Positions 18,566 through 27,189 are shown, counted from the first letter of the stretch. The stretch is 64,000 nucleotides of DNA from Ohtaekwangia koreensis (GCF_900167975.1 NZ_FUZU01000001.1:902580-966579), one strand, 5' to 3'. The notes: generated by a model from the letters alone, not told the origin. Made by a program: numbers and translations.

Positions 18566-19162
18566 ATGTCAAAAATATTTATAACAATCATTTTCATTTC
18601 TTGCTTAGGTTGTTCACCTAAGCAAACAGAAAAAGACATTTCAAATGCGGAATCTGACTCTTTCGAAAAAAGTATTTCTCCTGATACATGCTCCTTTTGT
18701 TCAATTGACCCCTTCTTAGTCGAGTCGACAGAGCAAGACATTCAAACAAATATCACCATCGATTTTCCCGTTGCTATAGTATTGCTAGACCGAGTTGGAC
18801 TGGTTCACAAATATGAGAGAGAGAATTACGATACCTTAATGAAGGTATTTAAAATGAAACACTGGGGAGATCGGAGTGAGATATATCGCCTTTATGACTT
18901 GTATGGTTATTACACTGAAGGCATCAAACCTGTGTTGATTCAAAACGAAGTTACAATTATAGACACAATCAAAAATGAGAAATATGTTACAATCAAGGAT
19001 AATGGCAAAAAATACATAATTGATTTAAGTTATTACCGACAAGACGATGGAGTTCTTATGTTTAAGCCAGGGAAAATCCCCATTTACTGGACAATGAGAA
19101 AAGAAGAAGAAAATTGCTTCGAATACTATGGATTTCCAGAGTGGTACTTTAACTGCCGCTAA
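18566..19162 (+). CDS. Hypothetical lipoprotein (cassette-like)
   Basis: A 198-residue lipoprotein with leader FITIIFISCLGC (lipobox LGC). The mature part is unrecognised and rich in charged and aromatic residues, ending EYYGFPEWYFNCR. It starts 31 bases after palindrome B, and its stop lies in CCGCTAATAC, a degenerate left core, so it fits a cassette gene. No promoter of its own is visible. Confidence 0.6.
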   Translation: MSKIFITIIFISCLGCSPKQTEKDISNAESDSFEKSISPDTCSFCSIDPFLVESTEQDIQTNITIDFPVAIVLLDRVGLVHKYERENYDTLMKVFKMKHWGDRSEIYRLYDLYGYYTEGIKPVLIQNEVTIIDTIKNEKYVTIKDNGKKYIIDLSYYRQDDGVLMFKPGKIPIYWTMRKEEENCFEYYGFPEWYFNCR

Positions 19163-19187
19163 TACAACCTATAAGTCACTTTGGATA

Positions 19188-19818
19188 ATGATTAAGGCGA
19201 CTAAAAAAGAAAACTTTACAGAATACAGGGACAGACTTCAAAACTGTTTTCCTCAGACTTTAATAGCTTGACGTGAAGAAAGTTTTAGATATTTTACCCT
19301 TTGGTGCAAATGACGTTAAGCTTTCTAACGGACAAATCTATAGAGCTGACAATTTGATTCATCCGACCTTTTTAACAGTTTAACTTGACAATGAGATTTT
19401 AAATATTCCTTACAGATTATATTTCAATGAACCTAATAAAGAAGACGAAACAAAACTGAATGACACCCAAAAAACAATATTAAACTGCATTTACTTAAGA
19501 CATCATGATGGGCAGTTGAGAGAAAATCGGCTGAGAAAACTTCTTGACAAGAATGACAATTGGATAATACCCTTTACTCTGCAGCTTCTCGGCGAGTATG
19601 TATTGGAAATCTTGGTGGTATTGGACAAACATATCAACGACAAAAACATTCACAACTATCAAAGATTTGCAAGGGAGAATCCTAAGTATTGGCAGCAGAC
19701 GGAGAGTCGAATGATTAGTTATTGGAATGAGTATTACAGACGACCAAAGTTTCCAATACTAAAGGATTACATTGGATACGAAATGGTTGACCGAATAAAA
19801 AAAGTAATCCCACAGTAA
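19188..19818 (+). pseudogene. Disrupted hypothetical gene (cassette-like)
   Basis: A single protein can be read from about 19273 to 19818 (VKKVLDILPFGANDVKLSNG then LDNEILNIPYRLYFNE and a C-terminal part ending MVDRIKKVIPQ), but it is interrupted by an in-frame TAA at 19381 where a sense codon would join the halves. A 27-codon ORF at 19188 in another frame may be its original N-terminus, needing a frameshift near 19270. The longest intact piece is 100 residues (19516-19818). No family is recognised. Confidence 0.5.
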
Positions 19819-19939
19819 CGGCCATAAAACATATACTGTATTGTAGGCTAGTAAAGTGTGTGCTGTTCAATTTCGGTAGCAACGTGGGACGGGGATATAG
19901 CTATTTAAACGCATACGTTTATAGCCGAGCGTTATTGCC
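19812..19939 (+). repeat. attC-like imperfect palindrome D
   Basis: Left arm AGTAACGGCCATAAAAC and right arm CGTTTATAGCCGAGCGTTAT are inverted complements with two or three extra bases on the right. The left core overlaps the stop of the broken gene (CACAGTAACG). Internal sequence differs from the other sites. Confidence 0.5.
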
Positions 19940-19957
19940 ATAAATTTGACTATAGAT

Positions 19958-20158
19958 ATGCTTTGGATTGCAAAACACCGACTAGTTATTTGTATTTTGA
20001 TGGTGATTCTGTTCACATCCTGTGGACAACGACCAAAGATTGATAGATGGGAACACGAGATAGAAAGTATTTCGCAAGACGAATTAATACTTGGTGATTC
20101 AGCTACCACTTGGACATGTATAAGATTAAAAGTAGACCGAACCGCGCACGACCTATAA
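19958..20158 (+). CDS. Short lipoprotein (cassette-like, possibly truncated)
   Basis: A 66-residue ORF with a clear lipoprotein leader (LVICILMVILFTSC) and a short charged tail (EHEIESISQDELILGDS). It begins 18 bases after palindrome D. The last ~15 residues lose character and the ORF runs into CCTATAACAACG, which resembles the left half of another attC-like site without a right half, so the gene may be shortened. Confidence 0.4.
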   Translation: MLWIAKHRLVICILMVILFTSCGQRPKIDRWEHEIESISQDELILGDSATTWTCIRLKVDRTAHDL

Positions 20159-20190
20159 CAACGTGTATCCGCAATTTCTTCAAGACGACA

Positions 20191-20619
20191 ATGCGATTAT
20201 ATTTTATACTGATTTTGATTTTACTAACAGGCTGCGAAGGTCTTAAAGTATTGACATTGACGAACGTTTCGGGTGGCAATGCAACAGTAATAGTGAAACC
20301 CAAAATTGAAGAATTTGACAAGAACAATATTCACAATTACCCAACTGGACAACTTGGTGACAGCTTAGTTATAAGCCTGCCAACAGACAGTTCATTCGTA
20401 CTGCTTTCAACTTTTACGACAATGATGTTTGGTTCAAAAATCAAACCATATGATTTGAGAATTGATTATCTAAAGATTGAAACAAAAGTTGATACAATAA
20501 CGGCTGATTCCAGGCAAGAGATTCTTGATTTAATCAATGACGAACGGACACGGTATAGACCAAATACCGATCGACAAATGACTAACGGAAAGAACTTCGG
20601 AAACATAATGATCAGATAA
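20191..20619 (+). CDS. Hypothetical lipoprotein (cassette-like)
   Basis: A 142-residue lipoprotein with leader LYFILILILLTGC. The mature part is beta-strand-like (VLTLTNVSGGNATVIVKPKI) and unrecognised. The ATG at 20191 starts directly at the leader; the longer reading frame from 20110 lacks signal-peptide character. It is followed by palindrome E. Confidence 0.55.
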   Translation: MRLYFILILILLTGCEGLKVLTLTNVSGGNATVIVKPKIEEFDKNNIHNYPTGQLGDSLVISLPTDSSFVLLSTFTTMMFGSKIKPYDLRIDYLKIETKVDTITADSRQEILDLINDERTRYRPNTDRQMTNGKNFGNIMIR

Positions 20620-20623
20620 ACAA

Positions 20624-20722
20624 ACTGCGCACAACACAAGCTATAATTCATGGCAGCACGGTTGATATCTAATTTCATTATTTTGGTTTGCCACAACGCC
20701 CAATAGCCAAATGTTAGCGTGC
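20624..20722 (+). repeat. attC-like imperfect palindrome E
   Basis: Left GCGCACAACACAAGCTATAA with GGCAGCACGG; right GGTTTGCCACAACG with CCAATAGCC and ending ATGTTAGCGTGC. The centre (GGTTGATATCTAATTTCATT, then ATTTTGGTTTGCC) is shared with palindrome B. The end GTTAGCG is the mirror of the CGCTAAC left cores. Confidence 0.55.
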
Positions 20723-20739
20723 ATTCATTTTAGGACAGA

Positions 20740-21079
20740 ATGAGAATAAATTTAGTTGTATTAAAGACCTAGCAGACTTCTACGGAAAAAATAGGTGTGG
20801 TATTTGAAAATCATAGACATGGAACAGGTCCGCTACATTACACTGCAACATTAGACAACATTGTCTTTGAAATTTACCCTTTACCGAAAGACAAAGAGAA
20901 ATCTGACGACACATTAAGGTTAGGCTTTACGGTGGACAACTTAAACGACTTAATTCTAAAATTGAAAAGCGCTGGAGGTAAAATAATTAAGGACCCCCAC
21001 CATGACCGAATGGGGATATGTTGCAATTATTGAGGACTTGGACGGTAGAAAGATTGAGTTGACAGAGGACAAGAAATGA
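20740..21079 (+). pseudogene. VOC-family protein, broken (cassette-like)
   Basis: Reads as a glyoxalase/VOC protein of about 112 residues once at least three frameshifts are allowed. It opens MRINLVVLKT, continues LADFYGK in another frame near 20773, then IGVVFENHRHGTGP through LKSAGGKIIKDPHHDR in the first frame, and ends YVAIIEDLDGRKIELTEDKK in a third frame from about 21014. All parts have the expected VOC order, so the gene is inactivated rather than misread. Confidence 0.65.
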
Positions 21080-21205
21080 GCGCAAGAGCTATAAGCCATG
21101 CCGGCAGCGTTTGATCGGAAAATTGAGCATTATCGGGCCAAGAAAGTCAATGAAGCTGTGAAGCTAACCGATTCATTTTCAATAGAATTGGGAGATAAAA
21201 AAAAT

Positions 21206-21234
21206 GAAAGATCAACATGGTTCATTGATCTTTC
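21206..21234 (+). terminator. Hairpin, terminator-like
   Basis: Perfect 10-bp inverted repeat GAAAGATCAA (21206-21215) and TTGATCTTTC (21225-21234) with a nine-base loop, in the geneless 350 bp between the broken VOC gene and the recombinase relic. Upstream, 21080-21130 holds a partial left arm of another attC-like site (GAGCTATAAGCCATGCCGGC). Nothing else is visible in this gap. Confidence 0.4.
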
Positions 21235-21362
21235 CCTGTGAGTAGACCTAAGGATACCAGTATCTAACCTTATTCTTGAAAATTCAATCAAATTCTAAGT
21301 TCTTTTGGTTCGATAAAAAGCTCAGAAAGTAGATCAAGCCGGCGGCCAATATAGCGGCAAAA

Positions 21363-21602
21363 AGCGTTCAGAATATTTTGTAGCGCAACCTTGCACAAGC
21401 AAAGATTTCAAAGCAGGCACCTCCCCACACATTGAGGCATTCGTTTTGCCATCTACCTACTCGAAATGATATTGACTTGCGGTATATTCAGACTCTGCTG
21501 GGACATAGCTCTCCCAAGACAATGGAACTTTACGAGCAGGTCTCCACACGAATTCTAAAAGACATCAAGAGGCCGGCCGAAAAGTTAAACATTCAATTTT
21601 GA
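21363..21602 (+). pseudogene. Tyrosine recombinase/integrase, C-terminal catalytic relic
   Basis: One frame reads as the C-terminal third of a tyrosine recombinase after an in-frame TAG at 21381. It retains HTLRHSF (the HxxR box), RYIQTLLGHSSPKTMELYEQ (the second H/GH box and the nucleophile tyrosine) and a tail KRPAEKLNIQF*. This is the usual end of Bacteroidota integrases (YTHVSTKSL...KIKSPLD). The N-terminal and middle regions, including the first catalytic arginine, are missing. It points in the same direction as the cassette-like genes after it, as in integrons with a same-strand integrase. Confidence 0.75.
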
Positions 21603-21732
21603 GATGCCTGAGATTTCACGGATATTGAGCGCAACCAAGTTGGCAACGAACGCCTGAAAACGTGTAGTGATAAAAGGGATACGTATATAATCCCAAAATA
21701 TATGCGTATGTCGTATAGCCAATTGTTGGCGG
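21545..21732 (+). repeat. Integrase 3'-end plus attI-like repeat, copy 2
   Basis: Closely similar to 23336-23515 over its whole length, apart from an extra ~20 bp near 21675-21695. After the recombinase stop it continues GAGATGCCTGAGATTTCACG and ends AGCCAATTGTTGGC (21717-21730). The two copies diverge right after GTTGGC, which is what insertion of different cassettes at one attI site would give. Confidence 0.6.
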
Positions 21733-21746
21733 TAATTGCACCAATG

Positions 21747-22337
21747 ACAAAAGAGGATTTCAATAACATTTGGACAAAAAGGTATCCGGACTCAGTACCG
21801 ATTTCATACACATTTCGCCATGACTACCCGGACAGATGGTTTCGAATTCATAGTTTGCCCGACTCAAAGCGGTATCCCAACAATGAAGACGAATGGACAA
21901 TAGTTTTAAGTCGACAAAACGCCATTATCACTGACATCCTTGGTGATGGGGCAAAGATATTTCTTGTCACTGGTGATTTTCATTTTGAAGGACATACTGA
22001 ACTTCATCCAATTGACGATGTTGATTCGATCAAAGGACTTTCATTCAATAAACTTGACAATATCGACTTATATAAATTGTGGCCTGACGAGTATGACAAT
22101 GGACAAGTTTTTAGACCTATGTTCTGCAACTCAGTTTGGTCACCAAGCAAGTTTAACAATATCCTTCGCGACATTGCTCAAGATTCGGTGAGAGTATTTT
22201 TCATGTCGGTTGACAATGACACCGTAATAGTTCCGTATGATGGAGGGGTTGATTTGATACTTAAGGACAAACAAGCTAGAGAGCAATACAAATCAAAGTA
22301 TAGTGACTGGTTATCAAAATTGGACAGTGGACTATGA
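21747..22337 (+). CDS. DUF3885-type hypothetical protein (cassette gene)
   Basis: A 196-residue soluble protein. The segment RWFRIHSLPDSKRYPNNEDE followed by a helix ending ILGDG is characteristic of the DUF3885 family, whose function is unknown. The ATG at 21747 is preferred over 21702, which lies inside the attI-like repeat. The gene is directly after attI-like copy 2 and is closed by the cleanest attC-like site (22362-22435), so it has the position of a first integron cassette. Confidence 0.65.
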   Translation, partial: TKEDFNNIWTKRYPDSVPISYTFRHDYPDRWFRIHSLPDSKRYPNNEDEWTIVLSRQNAIITDILGDGAKIFLVTGDFHFEGHTELHPIDDVDSIKGLSFNKLDNIDLYKLWPDEYDNGQVFRPMFCNSVWSPSKFNNILRDIAQDSVRVFFMSVDNDTVIVPYDGGVDLILKDKQAREQYKSKYSDWLSKLDSGL

Positions 22338-22361
22338 TAGACATTCTGGAAGGTGCAACTA

Positions 22362-22435
22362 CTGCCAACAAAGTGTATATGAATTTGATTAATTATTTTA
22401 AAAATTTAAACTGCATATACACAAGCGTTAGCGGC
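22362..22435 (+). repeat. attC-like imperfect palindrome F (best preserved)
   Basis: 74 bp. Left GCCAACAAAGTGTATATG; right CATATACACAAGCGTTAGCG. The stem AGTGTATATG / CATATACAC is complementary except for an added base, and the outer cores GCCAAC and GCGTTAGC carry extra right-arm bases. The centre is AT-rich and unpaired. The layout core-spacer-stem-loop-stem-spacer-core is that of an integron attC site. Confidence 0.65.
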
Positions 22436-22448
22436 AAGCCTATTCAAA

Positions 22449-22760
22449 ATGAAGGACGTGGATAAGTCAATAGAGTTACCGCCACCATGGTATTGGACAG
22501 ACATTGGTTTGACCGTCCAGCTAGAAAGCGAGATCAGCAAAACTCATATTCTTTACGGCAGGACAACAAAGACTTTGGCGAGAAGACAAGACAACGATGA
22601 TGTATTATTCCTTGTTGACAACGAGAAATTTGCAGTTGTCCATCTGACATGGGTCCTTAAACGACTTTCTGACGACCAATGGCCGACAACTCAATTTTTT
22701 GACAACTGGGACGATTTGTATAATAAGCGAATTTTAAAAGACAAAGAGGAGTTTGAATAG
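22449..22760 (+). CDS. Hypothetical protein (cassette gene)
   Basis: A 103-residue acidic soluble protein, unrecognised; the C-terminal half has a tryptophan-rich pattern (VVHLTWVLKRLSDDQWP then FFDNWDDLYNKRI). It starts 14 bases after palindrome F and its TAG stop is six bases before the CCGCTAAC core of palindrome G. It is thus a compact cassette with no promoter. Confidence 0.6.
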   Translation: MKDVDKSIELPPPWYWTDIGLTVQLESEISKTHILYGRTTKTLARRQDNDDVLFLVDNEKFAVVHLTWVLKRLSDDQWPTTQFFDNWDDLYNKRILKDKEEFE

Positions 22761-22765
22761 GCCAG

Positions 22766-22923
22766 CCGCTAACAAAGTGCATATGCCATTGCCGGGGGGT
22801 TCTGTGTAGTTCGTAGTTTTGTTTCTTAACAACGTGGGACAGATTGGGCGACTAGGCCTTAGCATTCCTACAGTGCTAAGGCCTCCTAGATCCGGCAACG
22901 TCATATGCACCAACGTTGTAGCT
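22766..22923 (+). repeat. attC-like imperfect palindrome G with inner hairpin
   Basis: Left CCGCTAACAAAGTGCATATG and GCCGG; right CCGGCAACGTCATATGCAC then CAACGTTGTAGC. GTGCATATG / CATATGCAC is a perfect stem. The centre holds a second perfect hairpin, GGCCTTAGCA (22855-22864) with TGCTAAGGCC (22874-22883). At 158 bp it is the longest of the sites. Confidence 0.65.
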
Positions 22924-22933
22924 CATGCGCTAA

Positions 22934-23032
22934 ATGAATCGCAGAATGAAAAGTCAATGGACCCTCTTAGTCTTAGTAATTCTCGTAGAATGTGCCTCTC
23001 ACACCACTGGCCTCGAATACAGCGTTCATTAA
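22934..23032 (+). pseudogene. Truncated cassette ORF with leader
   Basis: A 32-codon ORF starting 11 bases after palindrome G: MKSQWTLLVLVILVECASH, a lipoprotein-like leader followed by only ten residues. The following ~90 bp (23033-23120) contain no recognisable coding sequence. It is probably the remains of a lipoprotein cassette. Confidence 0.3.
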
Positions 23033-23121
23033 GTTCTGGAGATACTTTTTCGTGCTAGGAAGCGTGTACCGCCTTAGTATTGTGTGCCCTAAGATCGCGA
23101 ATAGCCGCGTCTGCCTGAAGC

Positions 23122-23265
23122 AGAGGTTCGATAATCCCGTTAGGCCCAAAAAAAAGCCTTCGAATTTCAATAACTTGAGGGCTTAAAATTTTTACGTATG
23201 TAGTCCTTACGGACAGATTGTCGAACTCTTTAAAATCATTACATACTGTTAATCAGATTGTTACG
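23122..23265 (+). repeat. tRNA-3'-end-like segment with terminator and conserved block, copy 1
   Basis: AGAGGTTCGATAATCCCGTT followed by AGGCCCAA has the look of a tRNA T-arm and acceptor end, then comes a hairpin around GCCTTCGAATTTCAATAAC. A conserved block CCTTACGGACAGATTGTCGA (23204-23223) and TTACATACTG with AATCAGAT follows. The same order occurs at 27190-27692. No complete tRNA is present at either place. Read as attachment-site-type repeats left by an integrating element. Confidence 0.45.
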
Positions 23266-23335
23266 ATGTAAAAACATCGATCCCATGACTTGCTTCGTAT
23301 TCAGACTTGACCACAGAACTTTACGCGCAAGATCA

Positions 23336-23515
23336 ACACGAATTCTAAAAAGACACATCAAGAGTCCGGTTGAAATGTTAAACATTCAATTTTGAGATGC
23401 CTGAGATTTCACGGATATTGAACGCAAACCAAGTTGGCAACGAACGCCTGGAAACGTGTAGTGACAAAAGGAATATATGCGTATGTCGTTTAGCCAATTG
23501 TTGGCAAACAATTGG
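23336..23515 (+). repeat. Integrase 3'-end plus attI-like repeat, copy 3
   Basis: Matches 21545-21732. The recombinase tail is visible from about 23298 but is deleted between TATTCAGACT and GAACTTTACG relative to copy 2. After the TGA at 23393 the attI-like part ends GCCAATTGTTGGC (23503-23515). No intact cassette gene follows; about 110 bp of unassigned sequence lead to the T9SS gene. Confidence 0.6.
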
Positions 23516-23627
23516 GTTGGCTCGGCTTCGTGGATGGATAATTCGCTCGCCATTATGCCAGACAAGTAAGCAGACAAAGTTGGCTGATGCCCACTTGGAT
23601 TAGATACAAGAAATTATTTAGAGCCCC

Positions 23628-26600
23628 GTGAAAAGTAAACAGCAAATTCAAAAAACTTACAGATTATGTATCCTTTTATCGTTAATCATATCGTTACCTC
23701 AAATTGCGGTAGCACAATGGGAAAAATTTCAGCTTTTTGATGAGACTGTCATTTATAAATCTATCCATGTGGCGGCAGATACATTCTACGTTTCAGGTGC
23801 TAATGGCTTATATGGAACATTTGACGCAGGAAATACTTGGATTAAGCATAATCTTGAAGGGTACGTAACTCTGAATGATATAAACTTTTTTAACTCGAAG
23901 GAGGGAGTTGGAGTTGGTGACATTGGCGGGAATTCAGCTATTACAATGAAAACCTTTAACGGAGGGGAGACATGGACAATAACCTATGTAAACAATAATG
24001 GTACCCCGTTGCGTGAGATAAATGATGTGGAATTTATTGACAAGCTGAATGGCTATGCTGTTGGTAGAAACAAGATCGTGATTAAAACGACCGATGGAGG
24101 TAATACTTGGACAAACGTCAATCCCATTGCAGAAAACAACAACACCGGGATAAAGATGACGGCTGTCAATCAAGGATACATAGTTTCCCAAAATTTTATT
24201 CAAGGCTTTGATGGGCAGTCAATAACGGGAACAAAGTTGAATGGCAGTCAGCTTGTTGATCTTAAGGTTATCGATGATAAAAATCTTATCGCAGCATCCG
24301 GTACCAAGATTAGTAAATCTTCAAATGGTGGTGATACGTGGACTCACTTTACATTTCCCTACAGCCAGATTAATGCGATGTTTGTTTTGAGCCCGCAAAA
24401 CATCTATCTCGGAACAGATAACGGAGTCTATATTTCAACGGATGGAGGAGTCAGCTGGGAGATTTTTAAAGAAACCCAAGGAACGACCATAAACACCATC
24501 GCGATCAATCCAGATGGCAAAGGTTTGGCTCTAAGCAGTTACGGGGATGCATTCAAAACGGATAACTTTGGCGGTGTGTCCGTTCCAATTGTCAGTTTTG
24601 ATCTTATACAAAAACAGTATTGTAATGCTTCATCTTTGATTTTTACAGCGACCAATACGCGCGACAACTATAGTTATCAATGGCTAATAAAAGATCAACT
24701 CGTAAGCACGAAGGCACTGGATTCTGCAAGATTTACAACTAGTACTTCTTCAACTTTATCACTGGTATGCAGTAACGGGCTGGCGTCAGACACACTTACT
24801 AAAACAATTGATGTTGGTATCATAGAAGTCAAAGCAAATGCCGGAAGCGATGTTCATGCGTGCTCCAATGAACCCATTCGACTTGTTGCCACGGGGGGTG
24901 TCTGGGGCAGCAATTTTAACTGGACACCCAGCACGGGGCTTAGCAATCCAAATATCCTAACTCCAGTAGCAACAAATTTAAATACAATAGAGTATGTGTT
25001 TTCAGCCTCTTATGGATCATGTGTTTCAAGAGACACCCTTGTGATATTTCGAAGTCCCCCGGTGACTCGCTTTGATTTTAAGAAAATGAATATAGATACC
25101 CCCGGATGGATCGCAGGGATTCAAATGGCAGATGAAAATATAGGCTATGCGTTGGGACAGCAGGACCTTTACAAAACAACAGATGGCGGAATGAATTGGT
25201 CAAAAACTTTTCACATGACAACATTTAGCACCGGAAGCTATGGAGATGTGGAGTTCCTTTCTGAGGACGTGGGTTATTTTGGATCAGTTGACCTATATAA
25301 GACGACAGATGGCGGCAAAACTGCTGGACAACTCGATGTCAGAGGCGTTCATGATATTGAATTTTTAAACGCTGATGTTGGATATATCGCATCTTTTTCT
25401 TTCACTGGAGAATCTGGTACGATTTTACGGACAGTAGATGGGGGCAAAACATGGACAGAGGTGTATAGCCAGCGAGGACAGATACTTAAAATCAAATGCT
25501 TTCCATCAGGCCGATGTGTCGCCACCGGATACAACAATTATAATGTAATTTTTTTGTATAGTGATAATGGGATAACCTGGCAAAATGCAGTTTATCCCGA
25601 TACGATTTCGGCTTTAGAATCCAATACCGACAAAGTTGACATTTCATTTGTTGATGATACTACGGGATATGCGGGAGGCGGAGCATACATTTGGAAAACG
25701 ATGGATGGAGGCAAGTCCTGGAAGTTAGATTCCCAACTAAATATAGCCTTGGATGACAGGGTAGCTGGTTTGGTACCGTCTCAAATAACTTTCATTGATG
25801 ACCAAAATGGTTTTGCTACCTGTTGGCAACCTGGGTTATTATTCCGTACAGTAAATGGTGGTGGTTGTTGGGAAAACCTAGGGCAAATAGGCGATGCTAG
25901 GCTAATTAATAAGCTTTATATTTCCAAAAACAAAAAAATATTTATTGGCGCCAACGGTCCCTCCTTTGCCAGCCAATCCATTTACCAGGCAGATTTTTTG
26001 CTTCCTTTAAAAAAGGATCAAACTATAGAATTTTCAATCCAAACTCCAAAAACTCTTCTTGCTGCACCTTTCAAGTTAGGGGCAGTAGCTTCTTCTACAT
26101 TGCCCGTAACGTATGAGGTTTCTGACAATTCTATCGCATCTATTTCTGGAGATGTCCTTACACCCAAAAATCCAGGTGTCGTTCAAATCACAGCAAAGCA
26201 AGTTGGTAATGATAGTTTTAATCCTGCTCTGCCTGTATCTCGAAGTCTTACAATAATAAAAGTCCCTCAAGACATCAGCTTTACCTTGGCATCCCAAAAA
26301 TTGGTGACTGATCCTCCTTTTGATCTTGTGGGTTCTTCTTCCTCGGGGTTACCTCTTGCCTATTTCACATCAGATGAGTCAGTAATTTCAATCAGTGGCG
26401 ACAGAGCAACTATAAAAAAGGCAGGCACTGTCCAGATTACAGCGAAACAGGGAGGGGATGATATTTTTGATGTTGCTACACCTGTTATCCAAAACTTAGA
26501 AGTTAAAAAGCTTCAGCAAAGTATAATATTCGATTTGCCATCTAAGCAATATGGAGATCCAGATTTTGCTCTAGATGCAAGATCTGATTCTGGAATACCG

Positions 26601-27023
26601 ATAACTTACTCAATCGACAATTATTCTGTGGTTGATTTGATAAATGGCAACATGATACGAATCAAGTCCGGAGGTAACACCAATATTACTGCAACAGCGC
26701 AGTCCACCTCAATATATTACGAAGCTAGTGTCACAAAAAATCTTGAAATTTCGGCTGTTACAGGAATTGAAGAGAGTACATTGGACATATCAGTCATCTA
26801 TCCAAATCCAGCGGATAGAGTCGTTGTAATCAATTTGGCTGAATTCACCAATTCAACAGTTACTATTTCAGTCCATGATATGTTTGGCAGGGATCTTTTC
26901 ATCATTACCACTACAGCAACAGAGAAAATCCCTCTTGATATAAGCAACTTCCAGTCAGGTATTTATTTTGTGAAAATTATCCATAAAAACGAGACTAATA
27001 TCTTGAAATTTATTAAGCGTTGA
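23628..27023 (+). CDS. T9SS-secreted beta-propeller/Ig-like surface protein
   Basis: A 1131-residue exported protein. The signal peptide ends near residue 29 (PQIAVAQW). Residues ~30-310 and ~490-790 hold YCF48/sialidase-type propeller repeats (TTDGGNTWT, STDGGVSWE, TVDGGKTWT, TMDGGKSW), separated by Ig/PKD-like domains. Residues ~800-1050 contain three related Ig-like repeats (GVVQITAKQVGNDSFNPA, GTVQITAKQGGDDIFDVA), and the C-terminal ~80 residues are a type A T9SS sorting domain (VIYPNPADRVVV to FQSGIYFVKI). The start is a GTG at 23628, which gives the best leader. It lies between two copies of a tRNA-end repeat and has little of the TATA-word bias of the host genes, suggesting acquisition. 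Confidence 0.85.
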   Translation: MKSKQQIQKTYRLCILLSLIISLPQIAVAQWEKFQLFDETVIYKSIHVAADTFYVSGANGLYGTFDAGNTWIKHNLEGYVTLNDINFFNSKEGVGVGDIGGNSAITMKTFNGGETWTITYVNNNGTPLREINDVEFIDKLNGYAVGRNKIVIKTTDGGNTWTNVNPIAENNNTGIKMTAVNQGYIVSQNFIQGFDGQSITGTKLNGSQLVDLKVIDDKNLIAASGTKISKSSNGGDTWTHFTFPYSQINAMFVLSPQNIYLGTDNGVYISTDGGVSWEIFKETQGTTINTIAINPDGKGLALSSYGDAFKTDNFGGVSVPIVSFDLIQKQYCNASSLIFTATNTRDNYSYQWLIKDQLVSTKALDSARFTTSTSSTLSLVCSNGLASDTLTKTIDVGIIEVKANAGSDVHACSNEPIRLVATGGVWGSNFNWTPSTGLSNPNILTPVATNLNTIEYVFSASYGSCVSRDTLVIFRSPPVTRFDFKKMNIDTPGWIAGIQMADENIGYALGQQDLYKTTDGGMNWSKTFHMTTFSTGSYGDVEFLSEDVGYFGSVDLYKTTDGGKTAGQLDVRGVHDIEFLNADVGYIASFSFTGESGTILRTVDGGKTWTEVYSQRGQILKIKCFPSGRCVATGYNNYNVIFLYSDNGITWQNAVYPDTISALESNTDKVDISFVDDTTGYAGGGAYIWKTMDGGKSWKLDSQLNIALDDRVAGLVPSQITFIDDQNGFATCWQPGLLFRTVNGGGCWENLGQIGDARLINKLYISKNKKIFIGANGPSFASQSIYQADFLLPLKKDQTIEFSIQTPKTLLAAPFKLGAVASSTLPVTYEVSDNSIASISGDVLTPKNPGVVQITAKQVGNDSFNPALPVSRSLTIIKVPQDISFTLASQKLVTDPPFDLVGSSSSGLPLAYFTSDESVISISGDRATIKKAGTVQITAKQGGDDIFDVATPVIQNLEVKKLQQSIIFDLPSKQYGDPDFALDARSDSGIPITYSIDNYSVVDLINGNMIRIKSGGNTNITATAQSTSIYYEASVTKNLEISAVTGIEESTLDISVIYPNPADRVVVINLAEFTNSTVTISVHDMFGRDLFIITTTATEKIPLDISNFQSGIYFVKIIHKNETNILKFIKR

Positions 27024-27189
27024 TTTATGTCATTCGACCGTTAATGACTCCGGGCACAAAATTTCAGTCCCTGATAGTTAACCGTTGACTTGGTAAAATC
27101 AGAAACGACTATATCATTAAATATTGAGTTGGGTTTTGCTGCATGCGACAACTTTATGTAAAATGAATATTGAATAAAAATTAAAGAAC

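Noticed and set aside
21363-21602. Functional integrase
   Set aside because: The N-terminal and central parts are absent and a TAG stands in frame at 21381.
18206-22923. Insertion-sequence ends or MITEs
   Set aside because: No transposase relic lies between them, no target duplications were found, and the palindromes end at gene stops in a regular order, which fits cassette sites better.
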